Shown piece after piece: positions 17,209 through 25,280 of a stretch of DNA of 64,000 bases. The notes under the pieces are model-generated. The model saw nothing but the letters and a program-made list of their open reading frames with translations, made no database searches and was not told the origin of the DNA. The stretch's first letter is position 1, and every line of letters starts with the position of its first letter. The stretch is taken from positions 992,001 through 1,056,000 of the forward strand of contig CBDBUX010000011.1 in NCBI GenBank assembly GCA_965212205.1. The letters run 5' to 3'. Origin of the DNA: JAHEJJ01 sp965212205. Lineage in GTDB: Bacteria; Bacteroidota; Bacteroidia; Flavobacteriales; Flavobacteriaceae. Position numbers and translations under genes: made by a program.

Positions 17209-17604
17209 CTACTTGAAATTTTGCTCCTTTAAAAGTTCACCGTTCTCATCAAAAACTTTCCAAGTACCTTTCTTCTTACCATGTTCAAAGCGACCTTCAT
17301 CCCAGAGTTGACCGTTGGAATGGTATCGTTTCCATACACCGTGTTTCTGTTCCTCATTATCGAAACCGCCTGTCCCTCTAGGTTCGCCATTTTTGAAGTA
17401 CCATACCCACTCGCCAGTGATCTTGTTGTCCTTGTAGCTGCCCGTGGATTGCATCTGTCCATTATTTAGAAAGTAGGTCCATTTTCCTGACTTCTTTCCA
17501 TTGTTGAACTCACCTTCGCAAGACACAAGTCCGTTTTTGAAGTACACTTTGAAAGGTCCATTTTTCGGATTGCCGTTTTCATCTATGCCTGGGATATCTT
17601 TCAT
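17209..17604 (-). CDS. MORN-repeat (YwqK-like) protein
   Basis: A 131-residue protein made almost wholly of bacterial MORN-like repeats. About five units follow the pattern 'xxGxWxxYFxNGQxxxxGxYxxxxxxG', for example 'SGKWTYFLNNGQ', 'TGEWVWYFKNGE', 'HGVWKRYHSNGQ' and 'KGTWKVFDENGE'. There is no signal peptide, so it is likely cytosolic. Databases sometimes label such proteins YwqK-type antitoxins, but no partner toxin is adjacent, so that role is not supported. It is flanked by inverted-repeat sites A and B, like an integron cassette gene. Confidence 0.82.
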   Translation of the reverse strand: MKDIPGIDENGNPKNGPFKVYFKNGLVSCEGEFNNGKKSGKWTYFLNNGQMQSTGSYKDNKITGEWVWYFKNGEPRGTGGFDNEEQKHGVWKRYHSNGQLWDEGRFEHGKKKGTWKVFDENGELLKEQNFK

Positions 17605-17620
17605 TGCTATTTTTTTAATT

Positions 17621-17693
17621 GGCTACAACGTTCTGTGTATGGTGTCGTAGCAACCCGAAGGGGGCTATGCACTATACACATTGTTGTAAGGCG
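17621..17693. repeat. Cassette-like inverted-repeat site B
   Basis: A 73-bp imperfect palindrome. The left arm GGCTACAACGTTCTGTGTAT pairs with the right arm ATACACATTGTTGTAAGGCG, and the inner arms GTGTCGTAGC / GCTATGCAC close on a short loop. It shares with site A the order core - TGTGTAT - pairing arms - ATACACA - TTGTTA/GTAAGGCG. It begins 3 bp after the stop region of the Ada-like gene and ends 16 bp from the MORN start, which is very tight packing. Confidence 0.6.
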
Positions 17694-17696
17694 TTT

Positions 17697-18539
17697 TTAA
17701 TCTAATTTTGATGCTTCCCATCCTATTATTGCCTTCTTTCTGATTGGATTCCAGCGATAACCACCTGTTTTTCCAGAAGATTGAATTACCCTATGACAAG
17801 GAATTAAATAAGCAATAGGATTACTTCCAATTGCTGTTCCTACAGCTCTTGAAGCTTTTGGTTTTTCGATTTTTTTTGCAATTTCTCCATAGGTAGCCAA
17901 TTTTCCTTTAGGAATAGTCAATAAAGCCTCCCAAACTTTTAATTGAAAATCAGTGCCTTTTAAATGTAATTTTATTTTACTAAGTTTTTTCCAATCATTT
18001 AAGAATACCATCAATATTTCTTGTTGAATTTCATCAACCTTTTGTTGGTAATTTGCATTTGGAAAACTATTTATCAAAACCTGTAAAGCCTCTTCTTTAT
18101 TATCTACAAAAGCAATATGACATATTCCTTTTTTAGTAGTGGCAATCAAAATATCACCAAACTGGGTTTCGGCATAGCTATAGTTTATATTTAAGCTCTT
18201 ACCTCCGTTTTTATATTCTCCTGGTGTCATTCCTTCTATGTTTATAAATAAATCGTGTAAACGACTAATACCTGAAAGCCCTGTGTCTAAAGCAGTATCA
18301 AACAATGTATTTTTATCTTTTTTAAGTTTGTTTTTTGCATAATTTACACTCAAAAATTGAATGTATTTTTTTGGTGTAACACCAACCCAATCTTTAAACA
18401 ATCTTTGAAAATGAAAAGAACTCATATTTAAATGTTCAGCAATATCATTTAGAGTAGGTTGCTCTTTAAAATGCTCATCTAAATATTCAATAGCTTCTGC
18501 TATTTTATCATAATGATATGTGTTTGTATTATTTGACAT
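17697..18539 (-). CDS. AraC-HTH / O6-methylguanine methyltransferase fusion
   Basis: A 280-residue bifunctional Ada-like protein. An AraC-type HTH domain (about 10-110, 'LNDIAEHLNMSSFHFQRLFKDW') is fused to a DNA-methyltransferase domain with the acceptor motif IPCHRVI (Cys248). It should repair O6-methylguanine and may activate transcription. The N-terminal zinc/phosphotriester domain of E. coli Ada is absent, so methyl-phosphotriester sensing by that route is not expected. Only 2 bp separate it from the upstream decarboxylase, so they form an operon. The base composition is clearly AT-rich. It ends at cassette-like site B. Confidence 0.9.
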   Translation of the reverse strand: MSNNTNTYHYDKIAEAIEYLDEHFKEQPTLNDIAEHLNMSSFHFQRLFKDWVGVTPKKYIQFLSVNYAKNKLKKDKNTLFDTALDTGLSGISRLHDLFINIEGMTPGEYKNGGKSLNINYSYAETQFGDILIATTKKGICHIAFVDNKEEALQVLINSFPNANYQQKVDEIQQEILMVFLNDWKKLSKIKLHLKGTDFQLKVWEALLTIPKGKLATYGEIAKKIEKPKASRAVGTAIGSNPIAYLIPCHRVIQSSGKTGGYRWNPIRKKAIIGWEASKLD

Positions 18540-18541
18540 AA

Positions 18542-19963
18542 TTAATCTTGATATGCTTTTCTTTCCTTATTTAATTCTTCAATTAATTCGTCTATTTCTG
18601 TTTCGGTTGTATTGTAATTTGTAATACAAGCTCTAAATGTTGGAACGTTTTTTATTGGGTAAACCGATATCCAAGAATTTCCTTTAGCCAAAATGTTGTC
18701 TAAAATGGCTTTTGTGAAATTTGCATCCGATTCAAATTTTTGGTGTGTAAAACAGATTACTGGTAATTCGGTACTGTTCTTAATAATCCAATTATTTTCT
18801 GTTAGTTTAGTTCTTAAATATTCTCCCATTTTAGCTTGATGATTGATTACTTTTTCATAACCATTCCAACCGTAAAATAATAAAGATGAATAGACTTTTA
18901 AACCTATAAATCGTCTTGACCATTGAATGGAATGTGAGAATGGTTCAACAATTTCTAATTCATTTGCCTCTTTAGGCATATATTCTGTGGTAATTCTAAA
19001 TGTTTTGTTTAGAATTTCTTGATGAGAAGTCAAGAATACGCCTGTTCCCATAGGAACAGACATCCATTTATGTGCGTCAAAAGTTATAGAATCGGAAGCA
19101 GAAATACCTTTCAGTATGTGTTTTAGATTTGAACTTAAAACAGCTCCTCCACCATAAGCGGCATCAACGTGAAACCAAATATTATGTGTTTTGCATATTT
19201 TTGAAATTTCTTCTAAGTCGTCTATTGTTCCTGTTCCTGTTGTTCCTGCTGTACCAATAACCATTAATGGGCTATGTGTTGAATTATTTAGGTTTTTGAT
19301 TTCTTTTTCTAATAAATCAGTGTCTATTTTTAAATCTTTAGTCGTTGGAATTGTTTTTACAAATTCATATCCTAAGCCTACAATTTTCGCTGCTTTTTGT
19401 ACAGAATGATGTGCTTCTTGAGAACAAAAAATAACAGGTTTTTTATCTAAACCAAACATTCCGTTTTTAGCGAAATCAGGATATTTATTATTTAATGCAG
19501 ATAATACAGCAGTTAAATTTGCTTCAGCTCCGCCAGTTGTAAAAACTCCGTCTGATTTTTTTGGATTTAAGCCAAATTTTTCAATAAACTGATTAATTAC
19601 GTGAGCTTCTACTTCAACGGCAAAAGGAGCGTGACTCCAAGCTGCTAATTGAGGATTATAAGAAGCGGTTATAAAATCTGCAATAATTCCCGCAAAATTT
19701 GCTCGAGGATTAAATAAACCAAAATATTTTGGATGTGGTGTGTGAACAGAATAATTTTCAAATCCGTTTATTATATGCTCTATAGCTTTGTTTGGTTTGG
19801 TTCCAGAAACTAAATTTTCAGATTCTATAATATTTCTAATTTCTTGTAAGTTAAGTTCTGGTGTAGTACTGTAATCTTTAGTATTAGTGTAAAAATGCTC
19901 TATTTTTTGTGAAACAGTATTTAGTATTTCTTTGCGTTGTTTTTCGTCAAAATCAAAATTCAT
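18542..19963 (-). CDS. PLP-dependent group II decarboxylase
   Basis: A 473-residue aromatic-amino-acid-type (AADC/Dcp-like) decarboxylase. PLP motifs are plain: HVDAAYGG (265-272), with Asp contacting the pyridine nitrogen, and the Schiff-base lysine in FDAHKW (Lys299). 'TTGGAEANL' is the phosphate-binding part. The frame extends upstream to 20248, but the first 95 codons are not protein-like and the ATG at 19963 ('MNFDFDE') matches family length. It probably decarboxylates an aromatic or small amino acid; the exact substrate is not fixed. AT-rich composition and pairing with an Ada-like gene suggest joint acquisition. Confidence 0.9.
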   Translation of the reverse strand: MNFDFDEKQRKEILNTVSQKIEHFYTNTKDYSTTPELNLQEIRNIIESENLVSGTKPNKAIEHIINGFENYSVHTPHPKYFGLFNPRANFAGIIADFITASYNPQLAAWSHAPFAVEVEAHVINQFIEKFGLNPKKSDGVFTTGGAEANLTAVLSALNNKYPDFAKNGMFGLDKKPVIFCSQEAHHSVQKAAKIVGLGYEFVKTIPTTKDLKIDTDLLEKEIKNLNNSTHSPLMVIGTAGTTGTGTIDDLEEISKICKTHNIWFHVDAAYGGGAVLSSNLKHILKGISASDSITFDAHKWMSVPMGTGVFLTSHQEILNKTFRITTEYMPKEANELEIVEPFSHSIQWSRRFIGLKVYSSLLFYGWNGYEKVINHQAKMGEYLRTKLTENNWIIKNSTELPVICFTHQKFESDANFTKAILDNILAKGNSWISVYPIKNVPTFRACITNYNTTETEIDELIEELNKERKAYQD

Positions 19964-20174
19964 TTTATGTATCGTTTTATTTTTTGACAAAATTCTAAAA
20001 TGTTTTTTTGCTATAAAACCCGATTCTTGCGGTTTTCTTCTAAATGACTTACAACTCGTTATATCATCACGAATATAATTTTTTAACACCAAATCCGGTA
20101 GGGAAATTACCACAATGTTGATAAGTATTGGTAAGGCAGTTAGGGGAGCAATGTTTACAGTTTGGCGTTCAGGA

Positions 20175-20624
20175 TCAGGCGGTTCTTTCGAAGCTGATCT
20201 TGCGTATCCCATGGCCGGTATTGTATTGACGTACTTCCTTAAAACCAAATTTTTGGTAGAGTTCTACGGCAGGGCTGTTATCCAAACCGGTCTCTACCGT
20301 AAAGAGGGAAGAATTATAGTTTTTAAATACATAGCGCAGCATCGTACCGGCGATGCCTTGTCTGAAAAATTTTGGATGCACTACCAGGCTCTGGATATGG
20401 GTAGAGCTGGGCGAGGCATCGATTTCCATAGCCCCGGCGATCTCCCCCTCCTTCATATACGCATAAAACGCATTGGAACTGGTACGATAACTTTCCAGGC
20501 TCCTTTTTAAGGGAGGGAAGTCTACCGCATCGATCAGTTTGGCCTCGATAGCATAGGAGGCCCTAAAAACCGCCTGGATCTCTCTGGCATTGACAATATC
20601 GGTATGATCGAGTTTTATGATCAG
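20175..20624 (-). CDS. GNAT N-acetyltransferase, apparent CTG start
   Basis: About 149 residues of a complete-looking GNAT. 'IIKLDHTDIVNAREIQ' opens the first strand and helix, 'AGAMEI' and 'IQSLVVHPKFFRQGIAGTML' form the acetyl-CoA site, and 'AVELYQKFGFKEV' the C-terminal motif. The only ATG (20456) would remove a third of the fold. The conserved start falls at a CTG (622-624 of the 20 kb line, i.e. 20624), with an in-frame TAA five codons upstream. This is either a rare CTG start, an ATG lost by mutation, or a base error. It ends the ald-DUF4258-ecotin gene run. Confidence 0.7.
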   Translation of the reverse strand: MIIKLDHTDIVNAREIQAVFRASYAIEAKLIDAVDFPPLKRSLESYRTSSNAFYAYMKEGEIAGAMEIDASPSSTHIQSLVVHPKFFRQGIAGTMLRYVFKNYNSSLFTVETGLDNSPAVELYQKFGFKEVRQYNTGHGIRKISFERTA

Positions 20625-20680
20625 GAGGCAGAACTTTTAAAATTGCTGATTGGTGATACCCTTTTTAAGTTTGACGCCCT

Positions 20681-21196
20681 TTATGCTTTAGTGGCCATAT
20701 GTTCTGTACCATCGCGATGCCAAATCCTGTATTTTATAGTATAGCCCTGCGGTGTATAGATCACCATTGGCAACTTGCTGTTATAGCGGATCAGTATGGC
20801 GCCAGACTGTACAAATTCCTCATGTAGCGAATCTTCCGGGCAGGCCATCCGGGTGCTCATCACCATGTGGTTGGTATCGAATTCGTAATACGGATAGCCC
20901 CAGCCGGAGACCGATTTTTCTAAGAGTGCGCCCGAGAGGGTATGGCGGTTACAGTCTACCTCCATGGTTTTGCCCGCATAGAGCTCTATTTTGTAATCTG
21001 CTTCATTTTCTTTTTCTGGCAACACAATGATCTGCCTTTGGAGTTCGGCTGTAGCCTCGGGGTACATGCTCAGATCGTGACTGATCTTTTCAGCTGCCCG
21101 GTCGTCTGTCGCTTTTTTATCTGTTGATCCCATATTTTTTGTGGATTGACAACCCATGAGTAGTGCTAGCACCATAATGGATAGGTAGATCTTCAT
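20681..21196 (-). CDS. eco: Ecotin-family serine-protease inhibitor lipoprotein
   Basis: A 171-residue lipoprotein (lipobox LMGC, Cys16) with a full ecotin domain. Visible parts are 'MYPEATAELQRQIIVLP', 'EVDCNRHTLSG', 'GWGYPYYEFD', the inhibitory loop 'MSTRMACP' and 'IRYNSKLPMVIYTP'. The two cysteines (82, 119) match the ecotin disulfide. By alignment with E. coli ecotin (STM-M), the P1 residue is Arg116 rather than Met, predicting trypsin-like targets. Ecotins are periplasmic dimers protecting against host or predator proteases. Here the lipid anchor tethers it. It lies in a run with DUF4258-like and ald genes. Confidence 0.9.
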   Translation of the reverse strand: MKIYLSIMVLALLMGCQSTKNMGSTDKKATDDRAAEKISHDLSMYPEATAELQRQIIVLPEKENEADYKIELYAGKTMEVDCNRHTLSGALLEKSVSGWGYPYYEFDTNHMVMSTRMACPEDSLHEEFVQSGAILIRYNSKLPMVIYTPQGYTIKYRIWHRDGTEHMATKA

Positions 21197-21260
21197 CTTT
21201 GTTCGGTTTCAGTGATAAGGAAGACTAAAATAGCCTTTTCTTCAATACCTATAAAGAAAT

Positions 21261-21635
21261 TTAAGGCTGCCATTCGAGTTTTGTGGCCACCACTATTGAA
21301 TCGCAGTTTTGGACCATAAGCACGGCATCCTGCCCCCCGAGCTCGTTTTCGATCATATAGGTCTTACAGGGTTTGGCCTTGGTATCGGAAGCGCCAAAAT
21401 TGATCTCCCCGTCGGTAAAGAAGCTGTAGATCGCGGTAGTGTCGAGCTCCTTTTGGGCCAGTTGTTTCGAAACTGTTTCGGAATAGGAGAGGGGTTTGGT
21501 GCGCAGCTCCTTTAACACCCTGCAATTCGGAAGATAACAGAACTGGGCTTTTTTACGGTTCAGGATAAAGGCCAGAAAGACCAAACCGATGGCCAGGCCG
21601 GTGAGGTAGAACCCCAGGCGTTTTAAAAAGCTCAT
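21261..21635 (-). CDS. DUF4258-like membrane-anchored protein
   Basis: A 124-residue protein with an N-terminal TM segment (about 9-25), then 'KKAQFCYLPNCRVLKELRTKPLSYS', typical of small flavobacterial proteins annotated as DUF4258. A beta-rich periplasmic tail with three further cysteines follows. The function is unknown. The ATG lies 1 bp from the alanine dehydrogenase stop, so the two are translated from one mRNA. I recall this neighbour pair from other Flavobacteriaceae, but could not check it here. Confidence 0.78.
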   Translation of the reverse strand: MSFLKRLGFYLTGLAIGLVFLAFILNRKKAQFCYLPNCRVLKELRTKPLSYSETVSKQLAQKELDTTAIYSFFTDGEINFGASDTKAKPCKTYMIENELGGQDAVLMVQNCDSIVVATKLEWQP

Positions 21636-21636
21636 G

Positions 21637-22836
21637 CTAAAAGATCAGGAAATTGATATCGGAGAATTTCAGGTCGAACCATTCGCCCACCGCCCTGCTG
21701 GTAAGGATGCCGTGGTACATATAGAGGCCATTACGAAGGCCTTTATCGAACCTCAGGCTATTTTCCAGTCCGCCGTCTTCCCCGATCTTTAAGAGGTAGG
21801 GGGTAAAGATATTGGAGATGGAGACCGTTGCTGTTTTGGGATAACGCGCCGGCATATTGGGCACCCCGTAATGGATTACCCCGAATTTATCGATGGTGGG
21901 CTTGTCGTGGCTGGTAACCTCACTGGTTTCGAAACAGCCACCCATATCGATACTCACATCGATGATCACGGCGCCTTTTTTCATGTTTTCCACCATGGTC
22001 TGGGTTACCACCACCGGCGACCGTTCCCGTCCTCGTACGGCTCCGATAGCCACGTCGCAGCGTTTCAGCGCTTTTAGCAGGTTTTTAGGCTGTAGGGTAG
22101 AAGTATATACGTTGTTGTTCAGATTGGTTTGGATCTGGCGAAGTTTGGTCAGCGAATTGTCGAATACTTTTACACCGGCGCCCAGGCCCAGCGCAGAGCG
22201 GGCGGCAAATTCGCCTACAGTCCCGGCGCCAATAATAACGACTTCTACCGGAGGTACCCCACTGATATTGCCAAACATGAGTCCGTTCCCCTTGTTGGTG
22301 GCCGCCATGATCTCGGCTGCGATAAGTACCGAGCTGATCCCTGCGATCTCGCTTAGTGAGCGTATGGCGGGAAATTTCCCTTCATCGTCTCTGATGAACT
22401 CGAAGGCCACCGCGGTAATCCGCTTTTTGGCCAGTTCCTCAAAATAATCTTTGCTCTGGGTCTTGATCTGCAGCGCCGAGATAAGCGTGGTCTGGGGGTT
22501 GATCATCGCGATCTCCGAAAGGGTAGGGGGTTCTACTTTTAGGATGATCGGGCATCCGAATATTTTTTTAGTATCCCTGCTGATAATGCCTCCGGCCTCG
22601 GTATAGTCCTTGTCGGAAAAGCTGGCGCCCAGGCCGGCGCCCGATTCGATCAGCACCTTATGGCCGTGTGCCGTGATGGCATTTACCGCATCGGGTGTAA
22701 GGCAGACCCTTTTTTCCTGGTACTGGCTCTCCTTGGGGATGCCGATAGAGAGTTCGCCTTTTTGTTTCAGGACTTCCAGGGTTTCTTCCTGGGGTAAAAG
22801 TTGTTGCTTGCTAAAAGGGGAGGAGGGTCGGTCCAT
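21637..22836 (-). CDS. ald: Alanine dehydrogenase
   Basis: A 399-residue member of the alanine dehydrogenase/PNT superfamily. The N-terminal domain has 'SIGIPKESQYQEKRVCLTPDAV' (lysine and arginine of the substrate site). The NAD-binding fold has 'VVIIGAGTVGEFAARSALGLG', and the C-terminus has 'GVPNMPARYPKTATVSISN', a region diagnostic of Ald rather than PntA. It catalyses reversible oxidative deamination of alanine to pyruvate. The length exceeds the usual 370 because of an N-terminal extension of about 30 residues. It starts a run with DUF4258-like, ecotin and GNAT genes. A TAATTTTG box lies 37 bp upstream. Confidence 0.92.
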   Translation of the reverse strand: MDRPSSPFSKQQLLPQEETLEVLKQKGELSIGIPKESQYQEKRVCLTPDAVNAITAHGHKVLIESGAGLGASFSDKDYTEAGGIISRDTKKIFGCPIILKVEPPTLSEIAMINPQTTLISALQIKTQSKDYFEELAKKRITAVAFEFIRDDEGKFPAIRSLSEIAGISSVLIAAEIMAATNKGNGLMFGNISGVPPVEVVIIGAGTVGEFAARSALGLGAGVKVFDNSLTKLRQIQTNLNNNVYTSTLQPKNLLKALKRCDVAIGAVRGRERSPVVVTQTMVENMKKGAVIIDVSIDMGGCFETSEVTSHDKPTIDKFGVIHYGVPNMPARYPKTATVSISNIFTPYLLKIGEDGGLENSLRFDKGLRNGLYMYHGILTSRAVGEWFDLKFSDINFLIF

Positions 22837-22872
22837 AGATGTATTGCTAGGGTCCCGAAGCAGGACCTATCT

Positions 22873-22880
22873 CAAAATTA
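22873..22880 (-). promoter_or_regulatory. Candidate -7 box of ald
   Basis: On the minus strand the octamer TAATTTTG fits the Bacteroidota -7 consensus TAnnTTTG and would place transcription initiation about 30 bp before the ald ATG. A matching -33 TTTG at ideal spacing is not evident, so this is only a candidate. Confidence 0.35.
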
Positions 22881-22909
22881 CAATTTTTTTGATTATGGGG
22901 GCCGGTCAA

Positions 22910-22945
22910 AAAAAAGCCCCATGCGTAAGGCATGGGGTTAAGCTT
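22910..22945 (-). terminator. Rho-independent terminator
   Basis: A stem of CCCCATGC (22917-22924) and GCATGGGG (22930-22937) with a 5-nt loop. On the minus strand it is followed by a run of eight Ts. It lies directly after the stop at 22962 and upstream of ald. The A-run and T-rich flank make it potentially bidirectional. Confidence 0.8.
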
Positions 22946-22961
22946 TTATTCCTGGCGTCTG

Positions 22962-23237
22962 TTAAAAGAAGCTTTGAAAACTGTGTTTTAACTGACTGAG
23001 CAGTTTTGATAATACCGATTGCGGCATTTTTTCCGAAAGATCGGTATCTGTTTCGGGCTGGGCAGCGTCTTCCTGGGAATATTCCGAAGGAGGTGTAATC
23101 CCGTGCTTCCTCAATTCGTTATTTTCCTTATCCCGGTAATACTGCAGTTCCACATCCATGGCTTCCAGGTCGATCCCGTGTACATGTTTATCATAAAGTT
23201 TTACTCTTATAAAGTAAACAAATGTAATCACGATCAT
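22962..23237 (-). CDS. C-terminal ORF of decayed membrane protein
   Basis: A 91-codon open frame starting with a hydrophobic 'MIVITFVYFIRVKLY', then a charged cytosolic tail ending 'LLSQLKHSFQSFF'. Upstream in the same frame the hydrophobic segment continues ('ENVLWLLPVC') to an in-frame TGA, so the ATG at 23237 cuts a TM helix. I read it as the surviving 3' part of the pseudogene described next, although it could still be translated alone. It is followed by a strong terminator. Confidence 0.4.
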   Translation of the reverse strand: MIVITFVYFIRVKLYDKHVHGIDLEAMDVELQYYRDKENNELRKHGITPPSEYSQEDAAQPETDTDLSEKMPQSVLSKLLSQLKHSFQSFF

Positions 23238-23617
23238 ACAAACAGGTAGGAGCCAAAGTACATTTTCAGTATCAACATATTGATTCTTAAAATATCAATA
23301 CTTCAAAAATCTGAAAGGCGTACATACAAATAGGGATCAAGCAATATATGATACCACCAGTGTTTATTGGTAAAAAACCAAATTAGTTAATAGATATAAT
23401 GGAATAAGCTTTGCCTAAGAAGGAACCAACCATAAGTATATAGGTCCACAAATCCATTACGGTCTATTGAACATCCGAAAATATCCATTGTCGCTTCAGG
23501 CACTCTTGGCAAGTAATCATGTGACTTAAAGAAAAAGGGCGCCGCTATTATTAGAAATATAATTATTGACTCAGATATAAATCTTTTTTTCGCTCTTTTA
23601 TTTTTGTTTAATTCCAT
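22962..23617 (-). pseudogene. Decayed paralog of the 24-25 kb membrane proteins
   Basis: An ATG at 23617 opens 76 codons ending at a TAA (23387-23389). The same frame then continues 'LIWFFTNKHWWYHILLDPYLYV' in part to a TGA at 23303. After a frame change it resumes into the ORF at 23237-22962. The pieces in order align with the intact proteins at 24285 and 24895: 'GF.D..TY.WF.L', then '(I/L)WF.T...WW', then a last TM and a charged tail. The simplest reading is a gene inactivated by one nonsense codon and at least one frameshift. Confidence 0.6.
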
Positions 23618-24284
23618 TGGGGAAAGCTCAGAATTTTAACTACATGGCACAAACGAAAAAAAGGACTGCATTATTGACAGTCCTTTAAACTTTTTTAAAA
23701 GATTTCGATAAAATGAGCGGTTACTTGGATTAACGGTCAAATGTACGAAGATGCGTACAATTTAGTTTTGTCAATCCATAATGATTTTATTTTTATCAAT
23801 ACTTTCTTTTTTGCTATCCAAAATAATCTTGTATTAGTCAATACTGTCTCTTATTATCCAAGATTATCTTGTTCTTATCAATACCTTGTTCATAAACAGC
23901 ATCATCCGCAGTATTTTCAGTACATGCCGCTACGAACATAACTGAAACAAGCCATAAAAGCCTAAAATAATTTAATAGTGTCCATCGTAATAAGTTATTC
24001 GTTGTAAGATTTGATTCGTTCTATAACAAATGTCGGAAAAAAACCGCTTTATTATTGTTATTCGTCCGAAAAATACGACCTATTATCGGATAATCCAAGC
24101 AGTTTATCGATTTTCTTGCGCTTCATCGAAAACTACACAATAAATCGTAAATCTAATCCTAAGATAGGTCAGAACATTTGCCTACCCAGATTCAAAATTT
24201 CAAAAGTGTAGATTATTTTCTGTATATGTCGATTATTTTATATCTTGTTGTAGATATGTTATAAGATTTGTTGTGTTTTCATCA
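23618..24284. other. AT-rich noncoding spacer with hairpin and short repeats
   Basis: No supported gene. A hairpin AAGGACTG (23661-23668) / CAGTCCTT (23678-23685) lies between an A-run and a T-run and could terminate transcription in either direction. Between 23771 and 23890, degenerate units containing TCAATAC and TATCCA recur about every 41 bp (TCAATAC at 23796, 23838 and 23878). Short open frames here have no protein-like features. Confidence 0.5.
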
Positions 24285-24779
24285 ATGACATGGTACGAAA
24301 GGCATGTAATCAATATATTGATCGCAGTAATTATAATGCTCAGTCCTTTTATTGTCTATCAACATTTATTTTTCGATGATGTTAGTGCTAATTCCTTTAA
24401 AATTTTTAATTACACAGTATTTCATGGATTTAATGGAACACAATCCCTAGCCTGGTATTTTTTGAGTAAGGTTATCCCTGCAATGTTGCTGATTATATGG
24501 CTATTTACATGTAGTTTTTCATGGCGTTACGTCATAATTGTTCCTATTTCGATTTATGTTTACTCGATTTTTCTTGAATTGGTTAAGATATTTTCGAGAG
24601 ATGATATCAATGTTTATTCAATTGCAACTTTCAGCTCGTTAGTATGTGTAATTACTTTGTTATACTTGGATAAACAGCTAACAGAAATTAGAAATCAAAG
24701 GTTAAAAAGCAGTTTGCTGAAGATGTTCATCGTAATAGGAGAGTATATGTCCGATTTAAGATTTGACTTCAAAAAATAG
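24285..24779 (+). CDS. Small multi-TM protein, paralog A
   Basis: A 164-residue protein with about four TM segments and a basic C-terminal tail ('LTEIRNQRLKSSLLKM'). A GTG at 24273 opens the frame, but the ATG at 24285 ('MTWYERHVIN') is preferred. Shared features with the 24895 protein are a 'WYFLSK' / 'WFVLTK' motif at the start of TM2, then '(I)W(L/F)(F/L)T', then '(S/W)WRY(V/A)I'. The function is unknown and the composition is AT-rich. It belongs to a local family with 24895 and the pseudogene at 22962-23617. Confidence 0.68.
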   Translation: MTWYERHVINILIAVIIMLSPFIVYQHLFFDDVSANSFKIFNYTVFHGFNGTQSLAWYFLSKVIPAMLLIIWLFTCSFSWRYVIIVPISIYVYSIFLELVKIFSRDDINVYSIATFSSLVCVITLLYLDKQLTEIRNQRLKSSLLKMFIVIGEYMSDLRFDFKK

Positions 24780-24894
24780 GTGGAAACAGGGAGACGATTA
24801 GTGAACGCGAATATACAATTAGACTACGCTTTATTCTGCAATGTTATTCAAGAACGCTTAAACCTACTATACAGATCGTCCTCGGCAAATATAT

Positions 24895-25278
24895 ATGAGA
24901 TCTACCATCAGGAAGAATGAGGGCATAGTAGTCGCCGTGCTTCTGGTTGTATTTGGTTTTCTATACTTTATTCATTTAATGATTCCAACCGAAACTTCAG
25001 AATTCAAATTATTTTGGTACGTGTTTACTAAGACTGGATTTGCGGATGTTAGCACATATCTCTGGTTTGTTCTAACCAAACTTTGCGCGTTATATTTTCT
25101 CAATATTTGGTTTTTAACTTCCAATAATTGGTGGCGTTACGCAATCTTTTCTCCAAGTATGCTATACACCTTTCAATTTTGGGAAGCAATTCAAGATATT
25201 CAACAACTAGATGCATATACTAATTTGAAAGCCTTTCCAGCTATATTTTTTGTTGTATTGATAATAATTTTACTATAA
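24895..25278 (+). CDS. Small multi-TM protein, paralog B
   Basis: A 127-residue, four-TM protein with the same organisation as its neighbour at 24285: 'TGFADVSTYLWFVLTK', 'NIWFLTSNNWWRYAIFSPSMLY' in part, and a last hydrophobic stretch 'AIFFVVLIIILL' ending at the stop. Unlike paralog A it has no charged tail. Instead the next ORF starts 2 bp after its TAA, as if the tail were encoded separately. AT-rich; function unknown. Confidence 0.68.
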   Translation: MRSTIRKNEGIVVAVLLVVFGFLYFIHLMIPTETSEFKLFWYVFTKTGFADVSTYLWFVLTKLCALYFLNIWFLTSNNWWRYAIFSPSMLYTFQFWEAIQDIQQLDAYTNLKAFPAIFFVVLIIILL

Positions 25279-25280
25279 GA

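Noticed and set aside
17209..17604. Antitoxin of a toxin-antitoxin pair (YwqK label)
   Set aside because: No toxin-like gene is adjacent, and MORN repeats alone do not support that role.
19964..20248. N-terminal 95-codon extension of the decarboxylase
   Set aside because: Not protein-like and overlaps the GNAT gene; the ATG at 19963 gives the normal family length.
21893..22447. 184-codon plus-strand ORF
   Set aside because: Lies wholly antisense to ald and has no family motif; a codon-bias shadow.
23741..24211. Two short plus-strand ORFs in the AT-rich spacer
   Set aside because: Composition follows local repeats and AT content; no TM or domain pattern and no plausible start context.
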